Assembly: GCA_964551435.1 (NCBI GenBank)
Contig: CAZKBS010000006.1
Span: 1-64,000 of the forward strand
Reading direction: 5' to 3'
Origin: UBA2020 sp964551435
Lineage (GTDB): Bacteria; Pseudomonadota; Alphaproteobacteria; Micavibrionales; UBA2020
Length of the DNA: 64,000 bases
The notes under the pieces are model-generated. The model did no database searches and had not been told where the DNA came from. It saw nothing but the letters and a program-made list of their open reading frames with translations. Below, piece after piece: positions 7,958-16,962 of the stretch (its first letter is position 1; each line of letters opens with the position of its first letter). Position numbers and translations under genes: made by a program.

Positions 7958-9613
7958 TTACATGCTGGTGTAGTTCGGCCCGCCGCCGCCCTGCGGGGTG
8001 ACCCAGTTGATGTTCTGGGTCGGGTCTTTGATGTCGCAGGTTTTGCAATGCACGCAGTTCTGCGCGTTGATGTGCAGGCGCGGTTCGTTCTGCTCGTTGC
8101 GTACGATTTCATACACGCCCGCGGGGCAATACCGCTGTTCCGGCGCATCGTATTCGGCAAGATTGACGCGCACGGGCACGCTGGCGTCTTTCAGCTGCAA
8201 ATGGCAGGGCTGGTCTTCTTCGTGGTTGGTGTTCGACAGGAAAACCGACGACAGTCGGTCAAACGTCAAAATGCCATCCGGCTTGGGGTAATCGATTTTC
8301 GGCGCGTCCTTGGCTTTTTTCAGCTGCGTGTGGTCGGCATGGTTTTTAAACGTCCACGGCGCGCGGCCGCGCAGCAGCACCGTATCGATGGCCGAATACA
8401 GGAAGCCGAGCAGGAAGCCCTTGTGAAAACTCGGGCGGATGTTGCGTACGCGGTAAAGCTCTTCGTGCAGCCAGCTTTGTTTGAACAAATCGGCATAGCC
8501 CGAACACTCCGCGCCCTGCGCGTTGCCGGTATTGAATGTTGTGGCCATCGCCTCCGCCGCGAGCATGCCGGATTTCATCGCGGTGTGGTTGCCTTTGATT
8601 TTGGGAACGTTCAGAAAGCCTGCTGTATCGCCGACCAGAAGCCCGCCGGGAAAGGTCAGCTTCGGCAAGGATTGCAATCCGCCTTCGCTGATGGCCCGCG
8701 CGCCATAGGCAATGCGCTTGCCGCCTTCAAGGTACTGGCGGATCGCCGGATGCAGTTTGAAGCGCTGGAATTCCTGAAACGGCGACATGTGCGGGTTTTG
8801 GTAATCCAGCCCGATGACATAGCCGATGGAAACGGTGTTCCCCTCCAGATGATACATCCAAGACCCGCCATAGGTCTGGCTGTCCATGGGCCAGCCGGCG
8901 GTGTGGATGATCAGGCCTGCCTTGTGTTTGTCGGCGGGAATTTCCCACAGCTCTTTGATGCCGATGCCATAGGTTTGCGCATCGCAATCCTTGCGCAGGT
9001 TGAATTTGTCGAACAGCGTTTTGGTGAGAGAACCGCGGCAGCCTTCGGCAAATACGGTTTGCTGCGCGTGCAGCTCCATGCCGGGTTGATAGGCGGCGGT
9101 ACGCTCGCCGTTTTTGCCCACGCCCATGTCGCCGGTGGCGACGCCTTTGACGGCGCCGTTTTCATCGTAAAGCACTTCGGCGGCGGCGAAGCCCGGATAA
9201 ATCTCCACGCCCAGCGCCTGTGCCTGTTCGGCCAGCCAGCGCGCGAAAACGCCAAGGCTGATGATATAATTTCCCTTGTTGTGCATTTGCGGCGGCGTCG
9301 GCAGGCGGAAAGCGCGTTTTTCCGTCAGGAACAGAAAACGGTCTTCGCCCGCGGGCGTGGTCAGCGGCGCGCCCTTATCTTTCCAGTCGGGGATCAGCTC
9401 GTCGAGCGCCCGCGGCTCCAGCACCGCGCCGGAAAGCAGGTGCGCCCCGACCTCCGAGCCTTTTTCAAGGATGCAAACCGACAGCTCTGGTTTCAGCTGT
9501 TTCAGCCGGATGGCGCAGCTGAGGCCCGACGGGCCCGCGCCGACGATGACAACGTCATAAGCCATGACATCGCGTGCAGGGGGGGCGGTTTCGGGGCTGG
9601 AGATATCGGACAT
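7958..9613 (-). CDS. etfD: electron transfer flavoprotein-ubiquinone oxidoreductase
   Basis: 551 aa membrane-associated FAD/4Fe-4S enzyme that moves electrons from ETF (fatty-acid and amino-acid oxidation) to ubiquinone. The FAD-binding GAGPSGLSCAIRLKQ motif is at residues 26-40. The C-terminal ferredoxin-like part has all four cluster cysteines: YCPAGVYE, then NCVHCKTCDIKDP (about 500-535). The GGLLVGDTAGFLN second flavin motif is near residue 320. Length and ending (GGGGPNY near the terminus) match the family. ETF subunits themselves are not in the window. Divergent from the uracil-DNA glycosylase gene with 71 bp between starts. Confidence 0.95.
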   Translation of the reverse strand: MSDISSPETAPPARDVMAYDVVIVGAGPSGLSCAIRLKQLKPELSVCILEKGSEVGAHLLSGAVLEPRALDELIPDWKDKGAPLTTPAGEDRFLFLTEKRAFRLPTPPQMHNKGNYIISLGVFARWLAEQAQALGVEIYPGFAAAEVLYDENGAVKGVATGDMGVGKNGERTAAYQPGMELHAQQTVFAEGCRGSLTKTLFDKFNLRKDCDAQTYGIGIKELWEIPADKHKAGLIIHTAGWPMDSQTYGGSWMYHLEGNTVSIGYVIGLDYQNPHMSPFQEFQRFKLHPAIRQYLEGGKRIAYGARAISEGGLQSLPKLTFPGGLLVGDTAGFLNVPKIKGNHTAMKSGMLAAEAMATTFNTGNAQGAECSGYADLFKQSWLHEELYRVRNIRPSFHKGFLLGFLYSAIDTVLLRGRAPWTFKNHADHTQLKKAKDAPKIDYPKPDGILTFDRLSSVFLSNTNHEEDQPCHLQLKDASVPVRVNLAEYDAPEQRYCPAGVYEIVRNEQNEPRLHINAQNCVHCKTCDIKDPTQNINWVTPQGGGGPNYTSM

Positions 9614-9684
9614 GGCGTTCCCTTTATATTATTGTCGCGCTTTGGTATAAGGAATGGACAACATTATAGGTATATCCGCGCCCA

Positions 9685-10521
9685 ATGGAAGAAAACCTTT
9701 CCATCTCAAACCTTTCGCCTCTTCAGGTGCTGCAATTCTATGTGGATTGCGGCGTCGATGAAGTCATGGGCGACGAGGCGCTAGACCGCACGCAGATTCC
9801 GGAAAAGATTTTTTCCATGCCCGCCGCCGCGCCCGCAGGTACAGGGGCGGGGGTATCGGCCGCCGCGCCCCTGACGGGCCCCGGCATTACCGGCGCGATA
9901 GAGGCGATGGAGGAAGCCCGCACACTCGCCGCTGCCGCCAACACGCTGGATGAATTGCGCGCGGCGATTGAAAGCTTCAAAGGCCTCGCCATCAAACGGA
10001 CGGCGACGCAGATGGTTTTCTCCGATGGCAATCCGCAGGCACGTGTGATGTTCGTGGGTGAAGCCCCCGGCGCGGACGAGGACAGGCTCGGCCGTCCCTT
10101 CGTCGGTGTCAGCGGCCAGCTGCTCGACCGTATGCTGGGCAGCATCGGGCTCAGCCGCGAAGAAAACGCCTATATCAGCAACGTCATTAACTGGCGTCCG
10201 CCGGGCAACCGCGCGCCGGACGATGCGGAGATCGCGCTCAGCCTGCCGTTCATCAAACGCCACATCGAAATCATCAACCCTGCTGTGGTGGTGTTTGTCG
10301 GCGGCGTATCGGCCAAGGCCCTGCTGGAAACGGCGCAGGGTATCACGCGGCTGCGCGGCAAATGGACCGAATTGTCGCTGCCCGCGCTGGCGCAGCCGAT
10401 TCCCGCGCTGGCAATGTTTCATCCGGCGTATCTTTTGCGCTCGCCGCAGCAAAAATCCCTCGCATGGGTGGATTTGTTGTCATTAAAAAACAAATTGCGC
10501 GCGCTCGGCGTTATTTCCTGA
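9685..10521 (+). CDS. family 4-type uracil-DNA glycosylase, lacking Fe-S cysteines
   Basis: 278 aa. Removes uracil from DNA in the family to which it belongs. Catalytic motif 1 GEAPGADED (125-133), PFVGVSGQLLDRML (138-151), RPPGNR (171-176) and motif 2 FHPAYLLR (245-252) are all present. Typical family-4 enzymes coordinate a 4Fe-4S cluster with four cysteines. Here the usual positions read FKGLAIK (98-104), NWRPP (169-173) and ALSLPFI (184-190), and the whole protein has a single cysteine (Cys22). The 90-residue N-terminal extension, with a helix and an Ala/Gly/Pro-rich linker, is seen in alphaproteobacterial relatives. Activity is likely but the cluster is not. Confidence 0.85.
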   Translation: MEENLSISNLSPLQVLQFYVDCGVDEVMGDEALDRTQIPEKIFSMPAAAPAGTGAGVSAAAPLTGPGITGAIEAMEEARTLAAAANTLDELRAAIESFKGLAIKRTATQMVFSDGNPQARVMFVGEAPGADEDRLGRPFVGVSGQLLDRMLGSIGLSREENAYISNVINWRPPGNRAPDDAEIALSLPFIKRHIEIINPAVVVFVGGVSAKALLETAQGITRLRGKWTELSLPALAQPIPALAMFHPAYLLRSPQQKSLAWVDLLSLKNKLRALGVIS

Positions 10522-10877
10522 CTTTTTTCGCGCTCTCTGCCTACTGCTTGTTTGACAGGTTTGGCAATCAGCCATAGCATTGATGGCAGAGAAAGCGCGA
10601 CACATGAAAACCGTACATACCGTACATCTTCATATCCTTCCTGTGGTCACCCGCCTTGTGTGCGGTTCTGTGGCCCTCGCGCCCTGTTCTGTGCGACTTC
10701 ATACCGTGTCCCAGCGACAGACCAACGTGCGTCGAATTTGTCATTAATCTGACAGCCGCCGCACCAAGCGCCCCCTGAGCGCCGATCAGGGCCCACGTAA
10801 CCAGACTGTTTTCTAAAGATCATCAATGCCAATCGCGCGCGCCTGCGCGGCTGGCCGCAAACGGGAGGAGAAAACCC
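10522..10877. other. 356-bp intergenic region, nothing identified
   Basis: Between the glycosylase gene and the 78-residue protein. A 47-codon frame begins with ATG at 10604 but has no ribosome site and an implausible composition. No hairpin with a T-run was found. Confidence 0.4.
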
Positions 10878-11114
10878 ATGTCCAGAACCGCCACAGCTTC
10901 GGCTGCCGCACCCCTGAAAGCCCCCGCAGAGTGGGAGGTCGATGATGTCAAGAAAATCGCCCGCCATGTATCGGGTCTGGTCGTCCAGTTCGACCGCCGC
11001 AAGGGCCAGCCGGCGGCGCTGGATATTCTGGGCATCGAAAAGCTCTCCGGTACCGGCTGGTCGGCACGGGTGAATATCCTGATCGAACAGGGTATTGCGC
11101 TGCTCGACGCGTAA
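10878..11114 (+). CDS. small protein, unknown
   Basis: 78 aa, not recognised. Alanine-rich disordered N terminus (about 18 residues), then a compact segment with charged helix and strands (WEVDDVKKIARHV, AALDILGIEKLSG, ARVNILIEQGIALL). No signal peptide or membrane helix. A very good ribosome site, GGGAGGAG, lies 8 bp before the ATG, which is the main reason to accept it as a gene. A 9-bp inverted repeat follows the stop. The Ala-rich start and mixed helical body could suit a small binding or scaffold protein, but I assign no role. Confidence 0.6.
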   Translation: MSRTATASAAAPLKAPAEWEVDDVKKIARHVSGLVVQFDRRKGQPAALDILGIEKLSGTGWSARVNILIEQGIALLDA

Positions 11115-11136
11115 ACTGCCTACATATACAGGCAGG

Positions 11137-11166
11137 CCTCTCCCGTCTTGATTCTGGCGGGAGAGG
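11137..11166. terminator. inverted repeat, possible terminator
   Basis: CCTCTCCCG (11137-11145) pairs with CGGGAGAGG (11158-11166). It sits 22 bp after the small-protein stop. The following bases, GAATTTATATTT, are AT-rich but not a clean T-run, so termination may be inefficient. Confidence 0.5.
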
Positions 11167-11311
11167 GAATTTATATTTACATAATATATAAAACGGCCCT
11201 TCTTTAAGCGCTTGTTTTGTCGTTTTAATTTTCAATAATGCTGTAAAAGTTTGCCAAGTGCCCGGTTTCGCGCTACGACTCACCTACCTTTGAACAACAG
11301 AGGCGTGTGTT

Positions 11312-13321
11312 TTGACAACGACCACGATGCAAAAGCAGATCCGTGGAATCCTGGCCCTGGCAGCCTTGATTTCCTGTATCGGAACGGCGCTTGCGGCGAC
11401 TTCGGTGCCGCTGCCGGTGCGCAAGCCGGAACAACCGGCCCGCCAGATACAGGCACGTGATCCGATAGACGATATATTGGCGAAAGACGATGCCATCCTG
11501 TACCCGCGCCGCAAACCGGCGTCGGTGATGCCGTCTGTTGCCAGCGTGCCTGCCGCTGCGGCCTCCGCCGCCGCGCTGTCGGTGGTGCCTGCGCAGCGTC
11601 CCTCTATTTTCAGCCGTGTTTTTGGCCATATCGCCGCAGGCAAACGCCTGAACGACCATGACGCCGCGCGTTATGCCCATATTTTTGCCTTTCAGGATAC
11701 CGGCGATTTTACCCGCGCCGATGCGGAAATCGCCAAGCTGGATGACGGACGCCTGATGGGCCATGTGCTGTACCAGCGTTTCATGCACCCGTCTTACAGC
11801 GCGCGCTATGATGAACTGGCCGAATGGATGCGCCGCTATGGCGATCATCCGGGTGCGCAAAAAATCTATGACCTTGCGCTCAAGCGCCAGCCTTCGGGCG
11901 CGGCATCGCTTGCGCAGCCGCGTTACGGTCGCGGCGTGATGGGGCAGCAGGATTACGATGTCGGTCAGCTGGCACAGCCGCATCTGACCCCGCGCAAACA
12001 CAGCGGCCGCGCCAAGGACATCATCGCCGTTATTCGCCGCAACCTGTCGGACGCACCGACCACGGCGCTGCGCCAGCTGGAAACCGAAGAAGCGCGCCGC
12101 CTGTTTTCATCCGAAGAATACGACAGCCTGCGCGCGGAAATTGCCGCATCCTATTTCTTCAACGGCAAGACGCGCGACGCCTATGAACTCGCGGCGGCTG
12201 CCGCGCGCCGTTCATCTGTCGAGGCGCCGCATGCCGGCTGGATCGCTGGCCTGTCCGCATGGCGCCTTGGCAAATATGAAGAAGCAGCAGGATTTTTCGA
12301 GCTTACAGCCAATTCGCCACGCTCTTCGGCGTGGATGAGTTCTTCGGGTTCCTACTGGGCGGCGCGTTCGTACCTGCGCAGCCACCAGCCGCAGAAAGTC
12401 GGCTACTGGCTTCGTCGCAGCGCCGATTATCCGCGCACGTTTTACGGCATTATCTCGCTCAAGGCGCTCGGCATGGAACAGGTGAAATTCAACTGGGATG
12501 TGCCCTCGCTCACCGACCGTCACGTCAAGGTGCTGTCGGCGGTGCCGGCGGGACGCCGCGCCCTTGCGCTTGTCGATGCGGGCAGGGAAGATCTGGCCGA
12601 GCTTGAGATGCGCCAGATCAATCCGGGCCGTGATTTGATTTTGCAAGAAGCGATGATTTCCCTCGCCACCGAAAAAGGCATGCCCCATCTGGCGATGCGT
12701 ATGGGCAGTGCGTTCCGCGATGCGGAGGGGGAGCTTTACGACTCCGCCCTCTATCCCGACACACCGTGGACGCCCGAACGGGGATTCCACGTCGACAAGG
12801 CGCTGGTCTATGCATTCGTGCGGCAGGAATCGAAATTTGATCCTGCTGTCACCAATAAATCTTCAGGCGCGCAAGGTTTGATGCAGCTGATGCCATCGAC
12901 CGCCAAACATGTCGCGCGCAAGTATGGTGAAAAAATCGAAGACGGCCGCCTGCGCGACCCGCAGGTCAATATCGACCTTGGCCAGAAATATCTGGCCGAG
13001 CTTCTGGAGAATCCGATTGTCGACAATAACCTTTTCAAGCTGGCGGTCGCCTATAACGCGGGCCCGGGCAAGCTGGGCCGCTGGCAGCAGAGCGTGCGCT
13101 ACGAAGACGATCCGCTGCTGTTCATCGAATCGATACCCGCCGCCGAAACCCGCATTTTCGTCGAACGCGTGCTGGCCAATTACTGGATTTACCGCATCAA
13201 ATTCCGCCAGCGCACGACCTCTCTCGACGACGTCGTCGAGGGCAGCTGGCCGCTTTATAACGATCAGGACGCTAAAGCTGGCCGCGGATTGGCTGAATCC
13301 GGCCTTTTCCGCGCCCAATAG
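11312..13321 (+). CDS. soluble lytic murein transglycosylase (Slt70-like)
   Basis: 669 aa periplasmic enzyme that cleaves peptidoglycan glycan strands, forming 1,6-anhydro-muramic ends. Signal peptide ILALAALISCIGTALA near residues 13-28. A long alpha-superhelical region follows (about 90-470), then the SLT catalytic domain with the general acid glutamate in AFVRQESKFDP (about residue 506), GAQGLMQLMPSTA, and AVAYNAGPGKLGRW (about 580). Length is that of Slt70. The start shown is TTG behind AGAGG; an in-frame ATG five codons on (11327) is a good alternative and also precedes the signal peptide. Stand-alone gene, followed by alaS after about 150 bp. Confidence 0.9.
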   Translation: MTTTTMQKQIRGILALAALISCIGTALAATSVPLPVRKPEQPARQIQARDPIDDILAKDDAILYPRRKPASVMPSVASVPAAAASAAALSVVPAQRPSIFSRVFGHIAAGKRLNDHDAARYAHIFAFQDTGDFTRADAEIAKLDDGRLMGHVLYQRFMHPSYSARYDELAEWMRRYGDHPGAQKIYDLALKRQPSGAASLAQPRYGRGVMGQQDYDVGQLAQPHLTPRKHSGRAKDIIAVIRRNLSDAPTTALRQLETEEARRLFSSEEYDSLRAEIAASYFFNGKTRDAYELAAAAARRSSVEAPHAGWIAGLSAWRLGKYEEAAGFFELTANSPRSSAWMSSSGSYWAARSYLRSHQPQKVGYWLRRSADYPRTFYGIISLKALGMEQVKFNWDVPSLTDRHVKVLSAVPAGRRALALVDAGREDLAELEMRQINPGRDLILQEAMISLATEKGMPHLAMRMGSAFRDAEGELYDSALYPDTPWTPERGFHVDKALVYAFVRQESKFDPAVTNKSSGAQGLMQLMPSTAKHVARKYGEKIEDGRLRDPQVNIDLGQKYLAELLENPIVDNNLFKLAVAYNAGPGKLGRWQQSVRYEDDPLLFIESIPAAETRIFVERVLANYWIYRIKFRQRTTSLDDVVEGSWPLYNDQDAKAGRGLAESGLFRAQ

Positions 13322-13475
13322 GGACTTTTCTGCCGCGCCAACCCCCTAGCGCTCCTCTTTCCCATCCAGTATTATGTTTCGCCGGATAAAACCGCCGTCT
13401 GGCGGCTTCCGGATATCTGAATATATTCACCAAAAACGCCCGCAGGGGCAGGCACACGGCAAAGAGGCTTTTGAC

Positions 13476-16142
13476 ATGACCAGCGCAAACGACGTCCGCA
13501 GAACATTCATCGAGTTCTTCAAAAAGAACGGACACGAGGCAGTGGCGTCGAGCCCGCTGGTGCCGCGCAATGATCCGACCCTGATGTTCACCAACTCGGG
13601 CATGGTGCAGTTCAAGAACGTTTTCACCGGCGTCGAAACCCGCCCCTACAACCGCGCGACCACGGCGCAGAAATGCGTGCGCGCGGGCGGCAAGCACAAC
13701 GACCTCGACAACGTCGGCTTCACGGCGCGTCACCATACGTTCTTCGAAATGCTCGGCAACTTTTCCTTTGGCGATTATTTCAAGGAACAGGCGATTACCT
13801 TCGCGTGGAACCTGATTACCAAAGAATTCGACATGCCCAAAGACCGCCTGCTGGTCACCGTCTATTCCGAAGACGAAGAGGCGGCGAAGCTGTGGAAATC
13901 GATTGCCGGTTTTTCCGATGACCGCATTATCCGCATCCCGACCATGGCGAATTTCTGGATGATGGGCGACACCGGTCCGTGCGGTCCTTGCTCCGAAATC
14001 TTCTATGACCACGGCGACAAGGTCGCGGGCGGCCCCCCGGGCAGCGCGGACGAAGACGGCGACCGCTATATCGAATTCTGGAACAACGTTTTCATGCAAT
14101 TCGAAAGCCTGCCCGACGGCTCGCGCATCACCATGCCCAAACAGTCGATTGACACGGGTATGGGGCTTGAGCGCATGACGGCCATTTTGCAAGGCAGCCA
14201 TGACAACTACAGCGTCGATCTGCTGCGTTCGATTATCGAAGCGGCGGCGGATTTGACCAATACCGACCCCGACGGGCCGAAGAGCGTGTCGCACCGCGTG
14301 ATCGCCGACCACCTGCGCGCGGCGTCGTTCCTGATTGCCGAAGGCGTCATGCCGTCGAACGAAGGCCGCGGATATGTCCTGCGCCGTATCATGCGCCGCG
14401 GCATGCGTCATGCCCACCTGCTGGGTGCGACGGAGCCGTTGATGTACCGCCTGCTGCCGACGCTGCAGTCCAAAATGGGCGCGGTCTATCCGGAGCTGAA
14501 TGAAGCGGGCGCGCTGATTGCCGAAACGCTGAAGCTCGAAGAAACCCGTTTCAAGAAAACCCTCGACCATGGCCTGTCGCTGCTGGCGGCCGAAACGGCG
14601 AAGCTGGGCGATGGCCAGCCGCTGCCGGGGGATGTGGCGTTCAAGCTTTATGATACTTTCGGCTTCCCGCTCGACCTCACGCAGGACGTGCTGAAGCGCG
14701 AACAGAAACGCGAAGTCGATGTTGCGGGCTTTGAAGCCGCCATGGAAAAGCAGCGCGAAACCGCGCGCAAATCCTGGGCAGGTTCGGGCGAGGCAGCGAC
14801 GGAAACCGTCTGGTTTGGCCTCAAAGACAAAGTGGGCGCAACCGAATTCCTCGGCTATCAGCAGGAAGAAGCCGAAGGGCAGGTGCTGGCGCTGGTGAAC
14901 AGCAAAGGCGAGGAAATCAGCGCCGCCAAAGCGGGCGACGAGGTCATGATTATCGTCAACCAGACCCCGTTCTATGCGGAATCGGGTGGTCAGGTCGGTG
15001 ACCACGGCTGGATTAAAACGGCCAACGGCGGCGAAGCCGTCGTCGGCGACTGCCAGAAAAAACTGGGCAGCCTGTTCGTGCATATCGCGACTGTAAAAAA
15101 AGGCGACATCAAAGTCGGCGATGCGGTCGAGATGAAAATCTGCAACAAGCGCCGCAGCGCTATCCGCGCCAACCACTCGGCGACGCACCTGCTGCATGCC
15201 GCGCTGCACCGCCATATCGGCAAGCATGTCGTGCAAAAAGGCTCGCTGGTCGATGATAACCGTCTGCGTTTCGATATCAGCCAGCCGACGCCGATTGAGG
15301 ATGACCTGCGGGCGACGATTGAAAAAGAAGTCAACGAACGCATCCGCATGAACAGCGAAGTGTCCACGCGCCTGATGCCCATCGATGATGCGCGCGCGCT
15401 GGGCGCCATGGCGATGTTCGGCGAGAAATACGACGACGAAGTGCGCGTGGTTTTCCTCGGCGGTACGGACCCCGAAGGGACGCGCAGCGCCTATTCCATC
15501 GAACTTTGCGGCGGCACGCACGTGCGCCGTACGGGTGACATCGGCCTGTTCCGCATCGTATCCGAAAGCGCACTGGCCGCGGGCATCCGCCGCGTCGAAG
15601 CCGTGACGGGCGAGGGCGCACTGAAATATCTGGCCGAGCAGGAAGCGCGTGTGCAGGATATCGCGGCCCTTCTGAAATCTTCGCCCGCTGAAACGGTCGC
15701 GCGGGTCGAAGCGCTGGTCGGCGAGAAAAAGAAACTCGAAAAAGAACTGGCCGATCTGCGCCGCAAACTGGCGACAGGCGGCAGCGCGGGCGCCGCGCCG
15801 GAAACCAAAACCATCAACGGTGTCAAATTCTCCGCCCGCGTGCTCGAAGACGTGCCGGCGAACGAATTGAAGCCCATGGCGGATGATCTCAAGGCCAAGC
15901 TTGGCTCCGGCGTTGTCGCACTGGTATCGGTCTCGGGCGAAGATGGCAAGGCATCGCTGGTCGTTGCGGTCACTTCCGACCTAACGGGCCGCGTCAACGC
16001 GGTTGACCTTGTCAAAAAAGGTGCCGAGAAGCTGGGCGGCAAAGGCGGCGGCGGGCGTCCCGATATGGCGCAGGCTGGCGGCCCTGACGGTAAGCTGGCC
16101 AACGATGCCGTTGCGGCGATCGAGGCGGCGCTGGCAGGTTAA
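13476..16142 (+). CDS. alaS: alanyl-tRNA synthetase
   Basis: 888 aa; charges tRNA-Ala. The class II aminoacylation core is at the N terminus (RRTFIEFFKKNGH, FTNSGMVQFK, ARHHTFFEMLGNFSFGDYF). The editing domain carries the zinc ligands HSATHLLHAALH (about residues 567-578) and CGGTH (about 675). The C-terminal DHHA1-type domain with a coiled coil (about 720-770) ends in GKGGGGRPDMAQAGG, typical of AlaS. The start at 13476 is supported by AAAGAGG 9 bp upstream and by alignment with the usual N terminus; the frame is open 34 codons further upstream but that extension looks non-coding. A rho-independent terminator follows. Confidence 0.97.
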   Translation: MTSANDVRRTFIEFFKKNGHEAVASSPLVPRNDPTLMFTNSGMVQFKNVFTGVETRPYNRATTAQKCVRAGGKHNDLDNVGFTARHHTFFEMLGNFSFGDYFKEQAITFAWNLITKEFDMPKDRLLVTVYSEDEEAAKLWKSIAGFSDDRIIRIPTMANFWMMGDTGPCGPCSEIFYDHGDKVAGGPPGSADEDGDRYIEFWNNVFMQFESLPDGSRITMPKQSIDTGMGLERMTAILQGSHDNYSVDLLRSIIEAAADLTNTDPDGPKSVSHRVIADHLRAASFLIAEGVMPSNEGRGYVLRRIMRRGMRHAHLLGATEPLMYRLLPTLQSKMGAVYPELNEAGALIAETLKLEETRFKKTLDHGLSLLAAETAKLGDGQPLPGDVAFKLYDTFGFPLDLTQDVLKREQKREVDVAGFEAAMEKQRETARKSWAGSGEAATETVWFGLKDKVGATEFLGYQQEEAEGQVLALVNSKGEEISAAKAGDEVMIIVNQTPFYAESGGQVGDHGWIKTANGGEAVVGDCQKKLGSLFVHIATVKKGDIKVGDAVEMKICNKRRSAIRANHSATHLLHAALHRHIGKHVVQKGSLVDDNRLRFDISQPTPIEDDLRATIEKEVNERIRMNSEVSTRLMPIDDARALGAMAMFGEKYDDEVRVVFLGGTDPEGTRSAYSIELCGGTHVRRTGDIGLFRIVSESALAAGIRRVEAVTGEGALKYLAEQEARVQDIAALLKSSPAETVARVEALVGEKKKLEKELADLRRKLATGGSAGAAPETKTINGVKFSARVLEDVPANELKPMADDLKAKLGSGVVALVSVSGEDGKASLVVAVTSDLTGRVNAVDLVKKGAEKLGGKGGGGRPDMAQAGGPDGKLANDAVAAIEAALAG

Positions 16143-16172
16143 AGCCTGCCCCGACGCCGGATAAACATGAAC

Positions 16173-16207
16173 AAGGCGCCGCAGGTGAATCACCGCGGCG
16201 CCTTTTC
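16173..16207 (+). terminator. intrinsic terminator after alaS
   Basis: AAGGCGCCGC (16173-16182) pairs with GCGGCGCCTT (16195-16204), followed by TTCTTTT. Lies 30 bp past the alaS stop. Confidence 0.85.
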
Positions 16208-16259
16208 TTTTGGCATGGGGCATGGCTAAGGCGCTGAAAACCAAGGCAGTTGCACGGGC

Positions 16260-16288
16260 TTGATTTATCTGTAAAAAGCCCGTATAGA
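16260..16288 (+). promoter_or_regulatory. sigma-70 type promoter for ndk
   Basis: TTGATT (16260-16265), 17-bp spacer, TATAGA (16283-16288). Predicted start near 16295, about 80 nt before the ndk ATG. Good but not perfect hexamers. Confidence 0.5.
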
Positions 16289-16373
16289 AAGCGCACCGGA
16301 CGGCATCGCCATCCGGATCAGAACATCCAAAGGGGCGGCACGGCTGTCCCGTCAGCAAACAAGAGGGAAAAAC

Positions 16374-16796
16374 ATGGCCAAGGAACGCACACTGTCCATC
16401 ATTAAACCGGATGCGACGCGCCGCAACCTGACCGGTAAAATCAACGCGAAATTCGAAGAACAGGGCCTGCGCATTGTCGCGCAAAAGCGCCTGCTCCTGA
16501 CCGAAGCACAGGCTGGTAAATTCTATGAAGTCCACAAAGAGCGCCCGTTCTACGGCGAGCTAGTCAGCTTCATGATTTCCGGCCCCGTGGTCGTTCAGGT
16601 TCTGGAAGGTGACGATGCCGTTGCCATGAACCGCAAAGTCATGGGCGCAACCAACCCCGCGAACGCCGAAGCTGGCACCATCCGTAAAGAATTCGCTGAA
16701 TCCATCGAAGCGAACTCGGTGCATGGCTCCGACAGTCTCGAAAACGCGAAAAAAGAAATCGCGTTCTTCTTCAGCGAGACCGAAATCGTCGGCTAA
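16374..16796 (+). CDS. ndk: nucleoside diphosphate kinase
   Basis: 140 aa, the normal family length. Transfers the gamma-phosphate of ATP to nucleoside diphosphates through a phosphohistidine. The catalytic histidine is in NSVHGSDS (residues 113-120), and the N-terminal ERTLSIIKPDA and GPVVVQVLEG blocks are typical. AGAGGGAAAAAC precedes the ATG. Its own promoter and its own terminator make it a single-gene unit. Confidence 0.97.
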   Translation: MAKERTLSIIKPDATRRNLTGKINAKFEEQGLRIVAQKRLLLTEAQAGKFYEVHKERPFYGELVSFMISGPVVVQVLEGDDAVAMNRKVMGATNPANAEAGTIRKEFAESIEANSVHGSDSLENAKKEIAFFFSETEIVG

Positions 16797-16819
16797 TCCC
16801 GATCGGGACAAACCGCACA

Positions 16820-16853
16820 AAAACCCGCCGCGCAGCTTGCCGGCGGTTTTTTT
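16820..16853 (+). terminator. intrinsic terminator after ndk
   Basis: CCGCCG (16825-16830) pairs with CGGCGG (16841-16846), with AAAA before and TTTTTTT after. Confidence 0.85.
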
Positions 16854-16962
16854 GTACGCGTGATTAAACCTTTGGCTTTCAGGTGTTTACCAGATAACGC
16901 CGCCACTATCGGGCGCTGCGTGGTACAATAGGTGAAAGCCATTTTTATCACGGATCGACCGC

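Noticed and set aside
8048..9784. 578-codon plus-strand frame opposite ETF-QO
   Set aside because: Antisense of a well-conserved enzyme; no ribosome site and no recognised domain.
10604..10747. 47-codon open frame before the 78-aa gene
   Set aside because: No ribosome site, His/Cys/Val-rich translation, and the true gene downstream has an excellent ribosome site.
13272..15521. Long open frame on the minus strand opposite alaS
   Set aside because: It lies wholly opposite a strongly conserved gene, has no ribosome site, and reads as Arg/His/Phe-rich sequence typical of the antisense of GC-rich coding DNA.
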